A stretch of 53,504 nucleotides of DNA from Ectothiorhodospiraceae bacterium (GCA_019651095.1 BOXR01000003.1:71106-124609), one strand, 5' to 3'. Shown: positions 8,753 through 20,214, numbered from the stretch's first letter. Numbers and translations: made by a program. The notes: generated by a model not told the origin, from the letters alone.

Positions 8753-9088
8753 TTAAAGTGTGTATAAATAATCAATTATTTTGTTAATCTCATTTCTAGT
8801 AAGAGCACCATGTTTTCCAAATGGCGGCATAAATGAATATGGATCTTTTTCAGTAGGGTCCCAGATTTGTTGAAAAAGTACATCCCTATCAGGAAATCTC
8901 GCTTTCATAGCAAGTAAAGGTGGACCGTTGTTGCCAGCTAATTCTCCATCTTCAATCATGTGACATGCAAGGCAATTACCTTTTTTTCTGTCAAATGTAA
9001 GTTTTTTTCCTTCAGCAATAGTGTCAGGAAATGATGCAATTGGCATCAATATTATTACAAAAAGTAATGATTTTATAAGGCTTTTCAT
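8753..9088 (-). CDS. soxX: SoxX, monohaem cytochrome c subunit
   Basis: Electron-accepting partner of SoxA. The 111-residue protein has a signal peptide (hydrophobic residues about 6-20) and one haem site CLACH (C39, C42, H43). The distal ligand is probably M87 in SFMPPFGKHG, as in other SoxX. It is the first gene of soxXYZA. No Shine-Dalgarno sequence precedes the ATG; a perfect -10 hexamer ends only six bases before it (see the promoter entry), so a leaderless mRNA is possible. bepA lies 41 bases upstream on the same strand and might also read through. Confidence 0.94.
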   Translation of the reverse strand: MKSLIKSLLFVIILMPIASFPDTIAEGKKLTFDRKKGNCLACHMIEDGELAGNNGPPLLAMKARFPDRDVLFQQIWDPTEKDPYSFMPPFGKHGALTRNEINKIIDYLYTL

Positions 9089-9094
9089 GACAGT

Positions 9095-9123
9095 ATTATA
9101 TATATGAATGACCTTTATTAAAA
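9095..9123 (-). promoter_or_regulatory. Candidate soxX promoter with leaderless geometry
   Basis: On the minus strand a perfect TATAAT lies at 9100-9095, with a weak TTTTAA at 9123-9118, 17 bases upstream. Only six bases separate the -10 box from the soxX ATG at 9088, which would place transcription start at or next to the start codon. The -10 match is seen; promoter function is inferred. Confidence 0.45.
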
Positions 9124-9129
9124 CATTTT

Positions 9130-10551
9130 TTAATCACAGGTTTTATTACCAAATATAGGCTCAAGCGGTGGATTTCCCTCGCATAGGATAGCGGTCCTTA
9201 TGCTTTTGAGGTTTTTCTTTTGAACTTCGTTGAGTTCATTAGAGGTTAAACCATCATCTATAACTCTGAATGCCATTGGCACATTTCCTTTGATGTTATA
9301 AAAGTTAATTAAGGCTAACCTTGAATTGTATTTTTCTTGAATCTTTTCATACCCCTCGGCTAATAATTTATAAGCTACTGGATTATTTTTATTATTCTCC
9401 AAAATTTCGTTTAATTTTTTCATACTCTGAACAAGCTTAAGCGAATCTTTGATGTTATATTTCAACAACTGAAATGTAATAGCATTATTATTAGGATATA
9501 CCTCCAAAATACTATCAAGTATATTCTTCGCCTCTTTTTTTTCTCCCATAGTCCAAAGGATATCTGACATCAAAGATGCTATATATATATTGAACTTATC
9601 TTTACTATAACTTTTTTCTAGAATACCTTTAGCTGAAGAGAGATTTCCTTTTGAATATTCAATTAATGCAAGTTGATGATTTTGAACTGAATCATCAGTA
9701 TTAATATTTATAGTTTGATTAGCATTAGTATTTGATATCTTTAAAATATTTTTAATATATAAATAATCTTCGGTACTATTAACGATAGGATCGACTTGAT
9801 ATTTCCCTTGATTTTTAATATTACTAATACGATTAGAATATAAAGGGTGAGTCATAAAATATTCATTTATATTTGACTGATTATTAGAATCACCTTGCAT
9901 TAGTCTAAAAAAGTTTGCCATCTCACCTAGATCAAAATCACTTTTTAAAATAAGTCTTGCCGCAAATGCATCTGCTTCAATCTCATTTTCTCTTATAAGA
10001 TTTATATTTTTTTGAACAGATAAGCCAATACCTGATTTGATTGATGCAATGCTTGCTTCAGTTTGTCCAGCTAACATGCCAGCAAATATCCCAATCCACA
10101 TCGGAATTGAATTCACATTGCTGTTAGCCATCATTTCAGCAGAGTGCCTCAAAACAACATGTGCTAATTCATGTGCAACCACCCCTGCAAGCTGCGCTTC
10201 ATTCTCTGTCAAGGTAATTAGTCCAGCATTCAGACCAATATATCCTCCGGGGACTGCGAAAGCATTCACAGACTCAGATTTAGTTACAAAGAAAACATAA
10301 TTTCTATCCTTCGATATATTCCTGCTTAATTTGTTCCCTAAATATGAAATATAGTCACTGACTAAAATATCATTGATTATATAGTTACTTTTTTGAAGGT
10401 TTTTATAAATGTTACCTCCTATTCTTTCTTCGTCAGTTAATGTGATGGTCTTATTTAGAGAATCGCCAAGTACAGGAGAGGGGTTCTGTTGGTTAGATTC
10501 TGCCTCAGACAAAAAAAATATTGTTATTATAAGAAATATAAACTTTAACAT
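9130..10551 (-). CDS. bepA: Periplasmic M48 metalloprotease with TPR repeats, BepA-like
   Basis: Outer-membrane quality-control protease/chaperone family (BepA, formerly YfgC), which helps LptD and BAM substrates assemble. Intact, 473 residues. A signal peptide covers about residues 1-18. The zinc site is H127-E-x-x-H131 in VVAHELAHVVLRH, with E192 in NEIEADAFAAR as the likely third ligand. The C-terminal half (about 290-450) is helical and TPR-like (YSKGNLSSAKGILEKSY, LDSILEVYPNN). It sits between divergent tusA and co-directional soxX. The bepA/tusA neighbourhood also occurs in Pseudomonas, so it need not signal a sulfur role. Confidence 0.9.
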   Translation of the reverse strand: MLKFIFLIITIFFLSEAESNQQNPSPVLGDSLNKTITLTDEERIGGNIYKNLQKSNYIINDILVSDYISYLGNKLSRNISKDRNYVFFVTKSESVNAFAVPGGYIGLNAGLITLTENEAQLAGVVAHELAHVVLRHSAEMMANSNVNSIPMWIGIFAGMLAGQTEASIASIKSGIGLSVQKNINLIRENEIEADAFAARLILKSDFDLGEMANFFRLMQGDSNNQSNINEYFMTHPLYSNRISNIKNQGKYQVDPIVNSTEDYLYIKNILKISNTNANQTININTDDSVQNHQLALIEYSKGNLSSAKGILEKSYSKDKFNIYIASLMSDILWTMGEKKEAKNILDSILEVYPNNNAITFQLLKYNIKDSLKLVQSMKKLNEILENNKNNPVAYKLLAEGYEKIQEKYNSRLALINFYNIKGNVPMAFRVIDDGLTSNELNEVQKKNLKSIRTAILCEGNPPLEPIFGNKTCD

Positions 10552-10643
10552 TTATCTACTCATTAGCTATCTTTTCCTATATTAAATAATCTAAATGTAC
10601 TAATATAGTTGCATTATATTATAACTCAAGAGGTACTATAAAT

Positions 10644-10874
10644 ATGAGTGATTTTGATAAAGAACTAGATACAAGCGGACTAAATTGTCCGTTGCCAATT
10701 ATAAAAGCAAAAAAAGAGATAAACACCATGGAGTCAGGTCAAATACTTCATGTTATATCTACTGACCCAGGTGCAGTGATGGATTTTGAATCATTTGCAG
10801 GACAGACAGGAAATGAATTACTTTCTTCTGAATCTAAAGATAATAAATTTTTCTTCCTTATCAAAAAAAATTAA
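10644..10874 (+). CDS. tusA: TusA family sulfurtransferase
   Basis: Small cytosolic sulfur carrier of 76 residues. The family motif is [16 protein letters not shown] with the persulfide cysteine C15 in CPxP. TusA hands sulfur to the TusBCD relay for tRNA thiolation in E. coli; in sulfur oxidisers it also feeds the sHdr or rDsr systems. Which applies here cannot be told from this window. It is divergent from bepA across 92 AT-rich bases that must contain both promoters. Two bases separate its stop from ilvB. An AAGAGGT stretch about a dozen bases upstream may be its ribosome site. Confidence 0.93.
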   Translation: MSDFDKELDTSGLNCPLPIIKAKKEINTMESGQILHVISTDPGAVMDFESFAGQTGNELLSSESKDNKFFFLIKKN

Positions 10875-10876
10875 AA

Positions 10877-12602
10877 ATGAAGTTAAGTGGCTCAGAAATT
10901 ATAATTGAATCCCTAAAAAAAGAGGGAGTAGATTATATATTTGGATATCCGGGTGGAGCAGTATTGCATATTTATGATGCTCTATTTGCTGCAAAAGATA
11001 TCAAGCATGTTCTTGTGAGACATGAACAAGGAGCTACTCATGCAGCTGATGGGTATGCTAGAGCTTGCAACAAGCCTGGTGTAGTCTTGGTAACGTCTGG
11101 TCCTGGTATCACCAATTGCGTTACCGGAATTGCTACAGCACATATGGATTCTATTCCAATGATCGTGATATCGGGTCAAGTCTCGCGCCAATATGTCGGA
11201 AGTGATGCATTTCAAGAGGCTGATGCTACCGGAATAACACGACCAATATGCAAGCATAATTTTTGATAAATGACAGAGAATCGATTGCAGATACGTTCAG
11301 AAAGGCATTCATTATTGCAACTACAGGTCGACCTGGTCCTGTAAATAATAGATATTCCTAAGGACTTAACTGATCCTAATGTAAAAATTGATTTTGAGTA
11401 TAAAAAAAATATAAAAATTCGATCTTATAAGATAAAAAACAAATGAAGATGAGAATAAAATTGAAGAGGCAGCAAAAATATTATGCTCAGCTAAAAAAAC
11501 CAATGATATACACTGGTGGAGGAGTCATTCTTAGCAAGGCTAGTAAAGAGTTAATCAAATTAACTAAACTATTAAATTTTCCAATTACAAATACACTCAT
11601 GGGCCTAGGTGCGTATCCATCATCTGACAATCAATTCCTTGGTATGCTAGGAATGCATGGTACTTATGAGGCAAACATGGCAATGCATGATTGTGATGTT
11701 CTTCTTGCTGTTGGTGCAAGATTCGATGATAGAGTAACGGGAGATACAAAGCAATTCTGTCCCAAAGCTAAAATTATTCATATAGACATTGATCCATCAT
11801 CTATATCTAAAATTATTGAAGTTGATCACTCATTGATAGGTGATACAAAAAGATTCTAAGAAAACTTACATTATTTTCCTCTAAATACAAAAAAAATATA
11901 AATAGAACTGCTATTGAAAAATGGTGGAAAAAAATAAAATCTTGGCAAAGAAAAATTGCTTATCATATAAAAAATCAAAGAAGTTATTAAGCCGCAGTCA
12001 GTTATTGAGACTCTTCATACATTATCTAAAGGAAAGTCGTTTGTGACATCAGATGTTGGTCAGCATCAAATGTGGGTAGCTCAATATTATAAATTTGATA
12101 AACCTAACAGATGGATCAACTCTGGAGGACTAGGCACAATGGGGTTTGGCCTACCTGCCGCGATAGGCGCGCAGCTAGCTTATCCAAAAGAGCAAGTTAT
12201 TTGTGTGACAGGTGAGGCAAGTATTTTAATGTGTATACAGGAATTATCGACATGCTTACAATATGGTTTACCAATAAAAATCATTAACTTAAATAATAGA
12301 TACATGGGGATGGTAAGACAATGGCAAGAATTCTTTTATGAAGGCAGGTATGCAATGTCGTACATGGATGCTATCCCAAATTTTGCAAAGCTTGCTGAGA
12401 GCTTTGGTCACATAGGTATGGTAATTGACAAACCAGAAAATCTTGAAAATGATCTGAAAACTGCACTTAACCACAAGAATAGGTTAGTTTTTGTAGACGT
12501 CATAACAGACCAAACAGAGAATGTGTATCCGATGATAGTAAGTGGCAAGGGACACCATGAAATGCATCTTGCTCCATCTGCAAATGAGGATATTGAATTA
12601 GC

Positions 12603-12606
<4 letters not shown>
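10877..12606 (+). CDS. ilvB: Acetolactate synthase large subunit (several frameshifts)
   Basis: ThDP- and FAD-dependent enzyme that makes acetolactate or acetohydroxybutyrate, the first common step to valine, leucine and isoleucine. ThDP-site elements are present: [15 protein letters not shown] with [15 protein letters not shown] at the N-terminus, and [14 protein letters not shown] near the C-terminus. The frame breaks near 11262, 11340, 11435, 11497, 11850 and 11972. At each point the protein continues in another frame (for example [16 protein letters not shown] after 11265, [14 protein letters not shown] after 11975). The breaks sit mostly in A or T runs. Joined length is about 575 residues, normal. 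The stop overlaps ilvH in an ATGA. The symbol could equally be ilvI or ilvG. Confidence 0.92.
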
Positions 12607-14130
<1,524 letters not shown>

Positions 14131-14923
14131 TTGCGAAAGAAAAAGAATAAAGTATCTGCAGTATATCTTCTACCTAATTTAGTAACACTAGGAGCTATGT
14201 TTTGTGGTTTTTACTCAATAGTAAGCGCAATAAATGCCCTATATATCCAATCTGCCATATTTATTCTTTTTGCTATGCTTCTTGATGGACTAGATGGAAG
14301 GGTTGCTAGATTGACTAATACGCAGACCTCTTTTTGGTGAGCATTTTGACAGTCTTTCAGATTTACTATGTTTCGGAATAGCTCCTGCTTTACTGATTTA
14401 TTTATCTAGTCTCTCTATGATGACTTTTGGTTACTTAGCTAAACTATCTTATATAGCATGTTTTGTTTACATAGCTTCAGCCGCTATTAGACTTGCTAGA
14501 TTCAATTCAAGAAATCAAACAACAGATAAAAAGTATTTTGTTGGGTTAGCAAGCCCAGCAGCAGCAGCTATCATTATATGTTATGTGTGGTTACTAAGTG
14601 ATGTTAATGCAGACATGTCTTCATATTCGACTTTAACTTTTGTGCTGATTATTTCTCTATCGCTTTTGATGGTGAGTAATATTGCTTACTTGAGTTTTAA
14701 AGATGTTAACATTAAACAAAAAGTTCCACATCTTATGCTTTTTGGAATTTCTCTTATTGTATCTTTCATTTCTTTTGATCCACCTAAAGTTTTGTTTATA
14801 TTCTTTCTACTCTACGGAGTATCAGGCCCAACTATGTTTTTGATTCGCAGATTAAGAAGAAATGGACTTTATGAATCAAATTCAACCTCAAATGCTGAGG
14901 ATAAAGAAAAACCCTATACTTAA
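14131..14923 (+). CDS. pssA: CDP-diacylglycerol-serine O-phosphatidyltransferase (one frameshift)
   Basis: Membrane enzyme that makes phosphatidylserine, the precursor of phosphatidylethanolamine. The CDP-alcohol phosphatidyltransferase signature DGLDGRVAR is followed, after a frame correction, by FGEHFDSLSDLLCFG, giving the full DGxxAR-x8-GxxxDxxxD pattern. The break is an extra T in the T-run at about 14331-14335. Several hydrophobic helices follow. Joined length is about 264 residues. The only possible start at the 5' end is TTG at 14131, directly after the ilvC stop. A pssA between ilvC and leuA is a known gammaproteobacterial order. Confidence 0.92.
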
Positions 14924-14965
14924 GGTCATTTTTTCTGTTTAACCTTAAATCTCTTGGGTTATAAT
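14920..14965 (+). promoter_or_regulatory. Inverted repeat and -10 box ahead of leuA
   Basis: A 7-bp perfect inverted repeat, TTAAGGT at 14920-14926 and ACCTTAA at 14942-14948, flanks a T-rich 15-base loop and overlaps the pssA stop codon. A perfect TATAAT follows at 14960-14965, about 30 bases before the leuA ATG. The right arm lies where the -35 box would be. It could be a weak terminator for the ilv-pssA run, an operator for leuA, or chance in AT-rich DNA. Confidence 0.4.
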
Positions 14966-14995
14966 GCACCATATAATTTAATATCTTAGGAATAT

Positions 14996-16530
14996 ATGAA
15001 CAAAGATCATTTAATAATATTTGATACTACATTGAGAGACGGTGAGCAAAGCCCTGGAGCCTCAATGGATATCGAAGAGAAAATACAAATTGCTAATGCA
15101 TTGAGTGATCTTAATGTTGATGTCATTGAAGCTGGTTTTCCAATTGCAAGTAATGGAGATTATAGTGCCGTCAAAGAAATAGCTGACAGCATATCTAATT
15201 CAAGGGTTTGTGCGCTTGCAAGAGCTCTGGAGAAGGATATTCTGAGAGCAGCCGATGCATTAAAGAATGCCAAATACTCAAGAATACATACTTTCATTGC
15301 AACTTCGCCAATACATATGGAAATGAAACTAAAAATGTCTCCAGAAGAAGTTATCAAGAATGCCGTTAATGCAGTTAAAATGGCTAGGGATCATGTTGAA
15401 GATGTTGAATTTTCTCCCGAAGATGCTGGGAGATCAGATTTTGATTTTCTTTGTAAAATTATAAGAAAGTTATTGATGCAGGAGCTTCTACAATTAATAT
15501 ACCTGATACTGTGGGTTATAATCTTCCACATCAGTTTGGTGATCTCATATCAAGATTATTGATAATGTTCCCAATTCAAATAATGCGATTTTTCAGTCCA
15601 CTGTCACAACGATCTTGGATTAGCAGTTTCCAATTCACTATCATCAGTATTGAATGGCGCAAGGCAAGTTGAATGCACTATCAATGGGTTAGGTGAAAGA
15701 GCGGGTAATGCTGCACTTGAGGAGATAGTTATGACTGTGAAAACTCGCAGAGATATATTTTCATGCGATACTAGGATTAATACAAAAAAGATTATGAATT
15801 GCTCAAGGCTTGTATCAAGCATAACGGGTTTTCCTGTCAGCCAAATAAAGCAATTGTTGGTAAAAATGCTTTTGCTCATGAATCAGGAATTCATCAAGAT
15901 GGAATAATTAAATCAAGAGAAACTTATGAAATCATGAAAGCTGAAGATATCGGACTGCTAAGTAATTCATTAGTCCTTGGTAAACACTCAGGCCGTAATG
16001 CTTTTAAGCAGAAACTTGATGAACTTAACATTCAATATACATCTGATGATGCATTCAATGATCTATTCACCAGGTTCAAGGAGCTTGCAGATAAAAAACA
16101 TGAAATATATGACGAAGACATAATCCGCCTATCCAATAATATCCCTCTAACAGGTGACGATATACAATTGAGTTACATGTCGGTTGTTTGTGATTCACAC
16201 AAAAAACCAAATGCTAAGATTAAGCTAAGTATCAAAGGCGAAGAAAGAGAGGCTACAGCTGAGGGTGACGGTGCTGTGGATGCTGCTTTTAATGCAATCA
16301 AAGCAATATCGATCTTAAAGTAGACCTAAGATATATTCAGTGAATAATATAACTTCAGGAACTGATGCACAAGGTGAAGTAACAGTTAGAGTTGTAAAAG
16401 ATGAGCTTATTGTTAATGGGCATGGCGCTGATACTGATATTGTGAAAGCATCTGTTTTAGCTTACCTAATGCAATAAACAAAATTTATCAGAATCCTGAT
16501 CTTGCAACAAAAAAATTATCAGGTATATAA
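14996..16530 (+). CDS. leuA: 2-isopropylmalate synthase (several frameshifts)
   Basis: First committed enzyme of leucine synthesis, joining acetyl-CoA and 2-ketoisovalerate. The HMGL-like catalytic barrel starts with [16 protein letters not shown], continues with the metal-binding [13 protein letters not shown] and the [13 protein letters not shown] motif, and ends in a regulatory domain with [17 protein letters not shown]. The frame breaks near 15470, 15560, 15593, 15788, 16318, 16345 and 16470, mostly in A or T runs, and the protein continues each time. Joined length is about 511 residues, normal. A ribosome site TAGGA lies five bases before the ATG. The stop overlaps the following UDG gene by one base. 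Confidence 0.93.
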
Positions 16531-17169
16531 TGTCTCGAAAGCATGAGTTATTAAACCTTATGAATATCGATACTTCATGGATGAAAAACATACCTAATGG
16601 CAAAATAAATTTGTCAAGCTTTTACAAGCCTAGAATTAGAAGCTAAAAACTGTGATGCATGTTCATTATCAAATACAAGGAACAATGTAGTTTTTGGTAA
16701 AGGCGACCAAAAAGCCAAAGTACTTATAATTGGTGAAGCTCCGGGGAAAGATGAGGACTTAAGTGGTGAACCTTTTGTTGGAAGGGCTGGTAAACTCCTT
16801 AACGAAATACTGTTCTCAATGAAACTCTCAAGAGACAATGTCTATATTACGAATACTGTTAAATGTAGACCGCCAGAAAACAGAAATCCTAATAGCGATG
16901 AAATTAATTCGTGTTCAAGATTCTTGGATAGACAGATTAGTTTAATTTCCCCAAATATTATTATCCTTTTGGGTAAAGTAGCTGCCGAGAGACTCATGAA
17001 TACATCTGAACCAATGTCCTCTTTAAGGGGCAAAGTACATTATTACAAAAACACTGATATTCCGATGTTGGTCTTTTATCATCCCGCATACTTATTGAGG
17101 AGCCCTTCAGAAAAAAGCAAAGTTTGGGATGATATCTTGTTAATGAAAAGTATTACGCATGGCAGTTAA
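16530..17169 (+). CDS. Family 4 uracil-DNA glycosylase (one frameshift)
   Basis: Removes uracil from DNA at the start of base-excision repair; family 4 enzymes carry a 4Fe-4S cluster. Motif A is IGEAPGKDEDLSGEPF followed by VGRAGKLL, and motif B is in FYHPAYLLR. Candidate cluster cysteines are CDAC near the N-terminus, C in TVKCRPPENRNP and C in INSCSRF. The first 38 codons ([17 protein letters not shown]) are in one frame and the rest continues in another after about 16615-16630. The ATG at 16530 overlaps the leuA stop. The last 11 bases overlap rimI, and a UDG-rimI pair is common in gammaproteobacteria. Confidence 0.9.
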
Positions 17170-17620
17170 AAGTTCAGAACTATATAGATTCATTCCAATG
17201 AGAGTTAAGGACTTAGATATGATCTATGAGCTCGAGATAAAATCATATGATTTTCCTTGGACCAAGGAGATTTTAAGAGACTGTATTCTTTACAACTATG
17301 ATTCATATTCCGTTTTCTTTGGAGATGAGATTGTCGGTTACATAATTTCAAAGATTTCATATCCTGAGACTCATATCCTTAATCTTACTGTCAGCTCGCA
17401 ATTTAGAAATAATGGCATTGGAGGCTCTCTGGTACAACTCATCATAAATGATGCTCGAATAAGGAATTCTCAAGATATAATCCTTGAAGTAAGGTCTAGT
17501 AATAAAATAGCTCAATCACTATATAAAAAACTGTTATTTAAACAAATTGGAGTCAGAAAGGATTATTACGATTGTAATGAAGGCAGAGAAGATGCCTATG
17601 TACTCAAATTAGAGTTATAG
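17159..17620 (+). CDS. rimI: Ribosomal protein S18 alanine N-acetyltransferase RimI-like
   Basis: GNAT-fold acetyltransferase of 153 residues. The acetyl-CoA pyrophosphate loop is present as VSSQFRNNGIGGSLVQ (R/Q-x-x-G-x-G/A pattern), followed by ILEVRSSNKIAQSLYKKLLF, the RimI-type C-terminal motif. RimI acetylates the N-terminus of ribosomal protein S18 in E. coli. It starts inside the 3' end of the UDG gene and its last six bases overlap the convergent BolA-like gene. Other GNAT families are possible, but the E-V-R-x-S-N motif and the UDG neighbour favour RimI. Confidence 0.88.
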   Translation: MAVKSSELYRFIPMRVKDLDMIYELEIKSYDFPWTKEILRDCILYNYDSYSVFFGDEIVGYIISKISYPETHILNLTVSSQFRNNGIGGSLVQLIINDARIRNSQDIILEVRSSNKIAQSLYKKLLFKQIGVRKDYYDCNEGREDAYVLKLEL

Positions 17621-17881
17621 CTCATTGGGAGACTTTGCAGTTATCGAAAGTGCATGTATTTCAGTTTTCATCAACTTGTCTAATGTCTTGTAAATTAATT
17701 TATGCCTGTTAATCACACTCATATTGTCAAAAAACTTAGATACGATATATAGCTTAAAATGCCCGCCAGATTTCGCTCCAGCGTGGCCGACATGAAGATG
17801 CCCCTCATCTTCGATATCTATCTTTGATGGCTCGAGACACGATAAGTCATGTTTTATCATTTTAATTCTTTCTTCGGTCAT
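17615..17881 (-). CDS. BolA family protein
   Basis: Small cytosolic protein of 88 residues. The BolA fold elements are visible: DEGHLHVGHAGAKSGGHFKLYIV, with the conserved His residues, then VINRHKLIYKTLDKLM. BolA/IbaG proteins bind monothiol glutaredoxins and 2Fe-2S clusters and affect cell shape or iron homeostasis. Which subgroup this is cannot be decided by eye. It is convergent with rimI (six-base overlap through TTATAG, each strand using part as its stop) and divergent from trpS across 43 bases. Confidence 0.9.
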   Translation of the reverse strand: MTEERIKMIKHDLSCLEPSKIDIEDEGHLHVGHAGAKSGGHFKLYIVSKFFDNMSVINRHKLIYKTLDKLMKTEIHALSITAKSPNEL

Positions 17882-17924
17882 ATTGGTATTATATGTTAAA
17901 ATATTAATATGACAGATAGAAAAT

Positions 17925-18931
17925 ATGTCTAAAGATATTGTTTTTTCGGGGGTACAACCTACAGGGGAAATTCACCTAGGAAACTATTTAGGTGCAATCA
18001 AACAGTTTCTTAACTTTCAAAACGATTGCGATTCAATTTTTTGTATTGTCGACCAACATGCTATAACTATCTTTCAGGATCCAAATGAACTAAAAGAAAA
18101 TGTTTTGAGTGTATTGGCTATATTTCTGGCCTCAGGCTTAGATCCAAAAAAATGCATCATCTTCAACCAGGCATCAGTTAGAGAACACAGTGTTTTGTCA
18201 TGGTATCTGAGTTGTACTGCTCGAGTTGGATGGCTGAATCGTATGACTCAGTTCAAAGATAAAGCCGGAAAGAATAGAGATAATGCATCACTTGGCCTAT
18301 ACGCATATCCAGTGTTAATGGCTGCTGATATTCTGCTTTATCACGCAGATAAAGTGCCTGTCGGAGATGATCAAAAACAGCACTTAGAACTCACAAGAGA
18401 CATTGCTCATAAATTCAATACTGACTACAATCATGAATACTTTAAACTCCCCGATCCAATTATAAATAAAGATGCGCCCAGAATTATGAGCTTAAGAGAT
18501 GCAAATAATAAAATGAGTAAGTCCGATGTATCAAAATATTCAAGGATTCTTCTAACAGATTCTAACGATGAGATATCAACTAAAATCAGCAAAGCAAAAT
18601 CTGATTCACTAAAGATGCCTTCATCTAGTGATGAACTTTCTGAGAGACCTGAAATTAATAATTTAATTACAATATATAGCTCTATATCAAATATTGATAA
18701 AGACAGTGTTATTAATCTCTTCTGTGATAAAGAGAGATATCTTTCTTCAAATCTGAACTAAAAGACATTGTTATAAGTCTGGTTGAGCCAATTGCAAGCA
18801 ATATAAATGAAATTAAATCTGACATATCATTTTTGAAAACTACTTTAGAGGACGGAGCTATGCAAGCAACAGAGAGAGCAAGGAAAACAATTGATGAAGT
18901 AAATAAATTAATGGGATTTAGTATTGACTGA
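17925..18931 (+). CDS. trpS: Tryptophan-tRNA ligase (one frameshift)
   Basis: Class I synthetase. The start SGVQPTGEIHLGNYLGA contains the HIGH-type motif (HLGN) and the KMSKS loop is NKMSKSD. Tryptophan-pocket elements such as GLYAYPVLMAADILLY and VGDDQKQHLELTRDIA are present. The first frame stops at 18761; the C-terminal helix continues as FKSELKDIVISLVEP through ATERARKTIDEVNKLMGF in another frame, so the break is at about 18745-18755. Joined length is about 335 residues, normal. Its stop lies inside the TTG-initiated start of scpA (8-base overlap). Confidence 0.94.
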
Positions 18932-19696
18932 TATAACTGCAATATACAACGGTAAGAAGATTTCTCAATTACCTGAGGACCTATTTATTCCACCAGAATA
19001 TCTTCGAATTATTTTAGAGGAATTTGAGGGCCCATTGGATCTCTTGTTATATCTTATAAAAAAACAAAATATTGATATTACTGATTTACCTATTTTTCCT
19101 ATCACAGAACAATATATGAGCTACATATCTATTATGGAAGAAATGCATTTTGAACTTGCTTCAGATTACCTTGTTATGGCATCCACATTAACAGAGATTA
19201 AATCTAGACTCTTGTTACCAGCTGATGCAGAGGATGAGGAAGAGGATGATCCGAGAGCTAGCCTTATCAAAAGACTCTTGGAGTATCAGAAATACAAAAA
19301 TGCCTCTGAAAAACTTGAGACTCTACCAAGAAATTATAGGATTTCTATGTAGTTACTAATGGTGTTGATTCTGATAAATCAAAAGTTATTGATTCTCCAG
19401 ATTTTAAAATTGAACAATTAAAGTCAGCATTCATTGACGTCTTAAAAAGGGCAGAGATATTTTCCACTCATAACATACAGTCTGAGACTCTTTCTGTGAG
19501 GGAGAGGATGTCTTCAATATTATCAACCTTAAAAGTAAATGATAACAAACTATTTGAAGAACTCTTTAATGTGAAAGAGGGACGATTAGGCGTGATAGTA
19601 ACATTCTTAGCTGTATTAGAGCTAGTGAAAGAATCACTTATTGATATCATTCAAAATGAATCAATGTCTAATATATATATAGGGTTAAAATCGTGA
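18924..19696 (+). CDS. scpA: Segregation and condensation protein A (one frameshift)
   Basis: Kleisin subunit of the SMC-ScpAB chromosome condensation complex. The family hallmark FEGPLDLLLYLIKKQNIDI is near residue 35, followed by MASTLTEIKSRLLLP. The first frame ends at 19352; the C-terminal kleisin part (LKVNDNKLFEELF, VIVTFLAVLELVKES) continues in another frame after about 19348. Joined length is about 257 residues. The start is probably TTG at 18924, overlapping the trpS end. The stop overlaps scpB in GTGA. Confidence 0.92.
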
Positions 19697-20214
19697 ACTA
19701 TTCTCTAGAAAATATAATTGAGTGCTTACTTTTAGTAAGCGATGAGCCTCTTACTGCCAACCAAATACTAAAAATACTTGATGATAAAAAAATCACTAAA
19801 AAGAAAATTGAATCTAGCATTAGTAATCTGAATGAAAGATATGTAGATAGAGCTATCCATATCAAACATGTTGCTAGTGGTTATCGGTTTCAAGCAAAGA
19901 CTGGTTTAGAAGTATACATTTCGAAACTCAAAGATAAAGGCACCAACAGATTTTCAAAAGCATTTCTTGAGACAACCGCGATAATTGCTTATAAGCAGCC
20001 AGTAACACGAGGGGACATTGAAGACATCAGAGGTATATCTGTCAATTCAAATATTATAAGGACATTATTGGAGCTAGAGTGGATTAAAGTTGTGGGACAC
20101 AGAGAAACACCCGGTAAACCTGAGTTATTTGCGACTACTTCAAAATTTTTAGATTACTTTGATAAAAATACGCTATCAGATTTACCCGAGATTTCTGATG
20201 TGGATTCTCTATAG
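19693..20214 (+). CDS. scpB: Segregation and condensation protein B
   Basis: Winged-helix partner of ScpA in the SMC complex. Intact, 173 residues. Typical elements are NIIECLLLVSDEPL at the start, FLETTAIIAYKQPVTRGDIEDIRG in the middle (the most conserved ScpB stretch) and GHRETPGKPELFATTSKFLDYF near the end. It begins with GTG overlapping the scpA stop. Its TAG stop directly abuts the stop of convergent moaB with no intergenic base. rluB, the usual third member of scpAB-rluB, follows after the inserted moaB. Confidence 0.95.
   Translation: MNYSLENIIECLLLVSDEPLTANQILKILDDKKITKKKIESSISNLNERYVDRAIHIKHVASGYRFQAKTGLEVYISKLKDKGTNRFSKAFLETTAIIAYKQPVTRGDIEDIRGISVNSNIIRTLLELEWIKVVGHRETPGKPELFATTSKFLDYFDKNTLSDLPEISDVDSL

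Noticed and set aside
14900-14995. Leucine leader peptide and attenuator before leuA
   Set aside because: No short frame with a run of leucine codons and no alternative hairpins followed by a T-run are visible.
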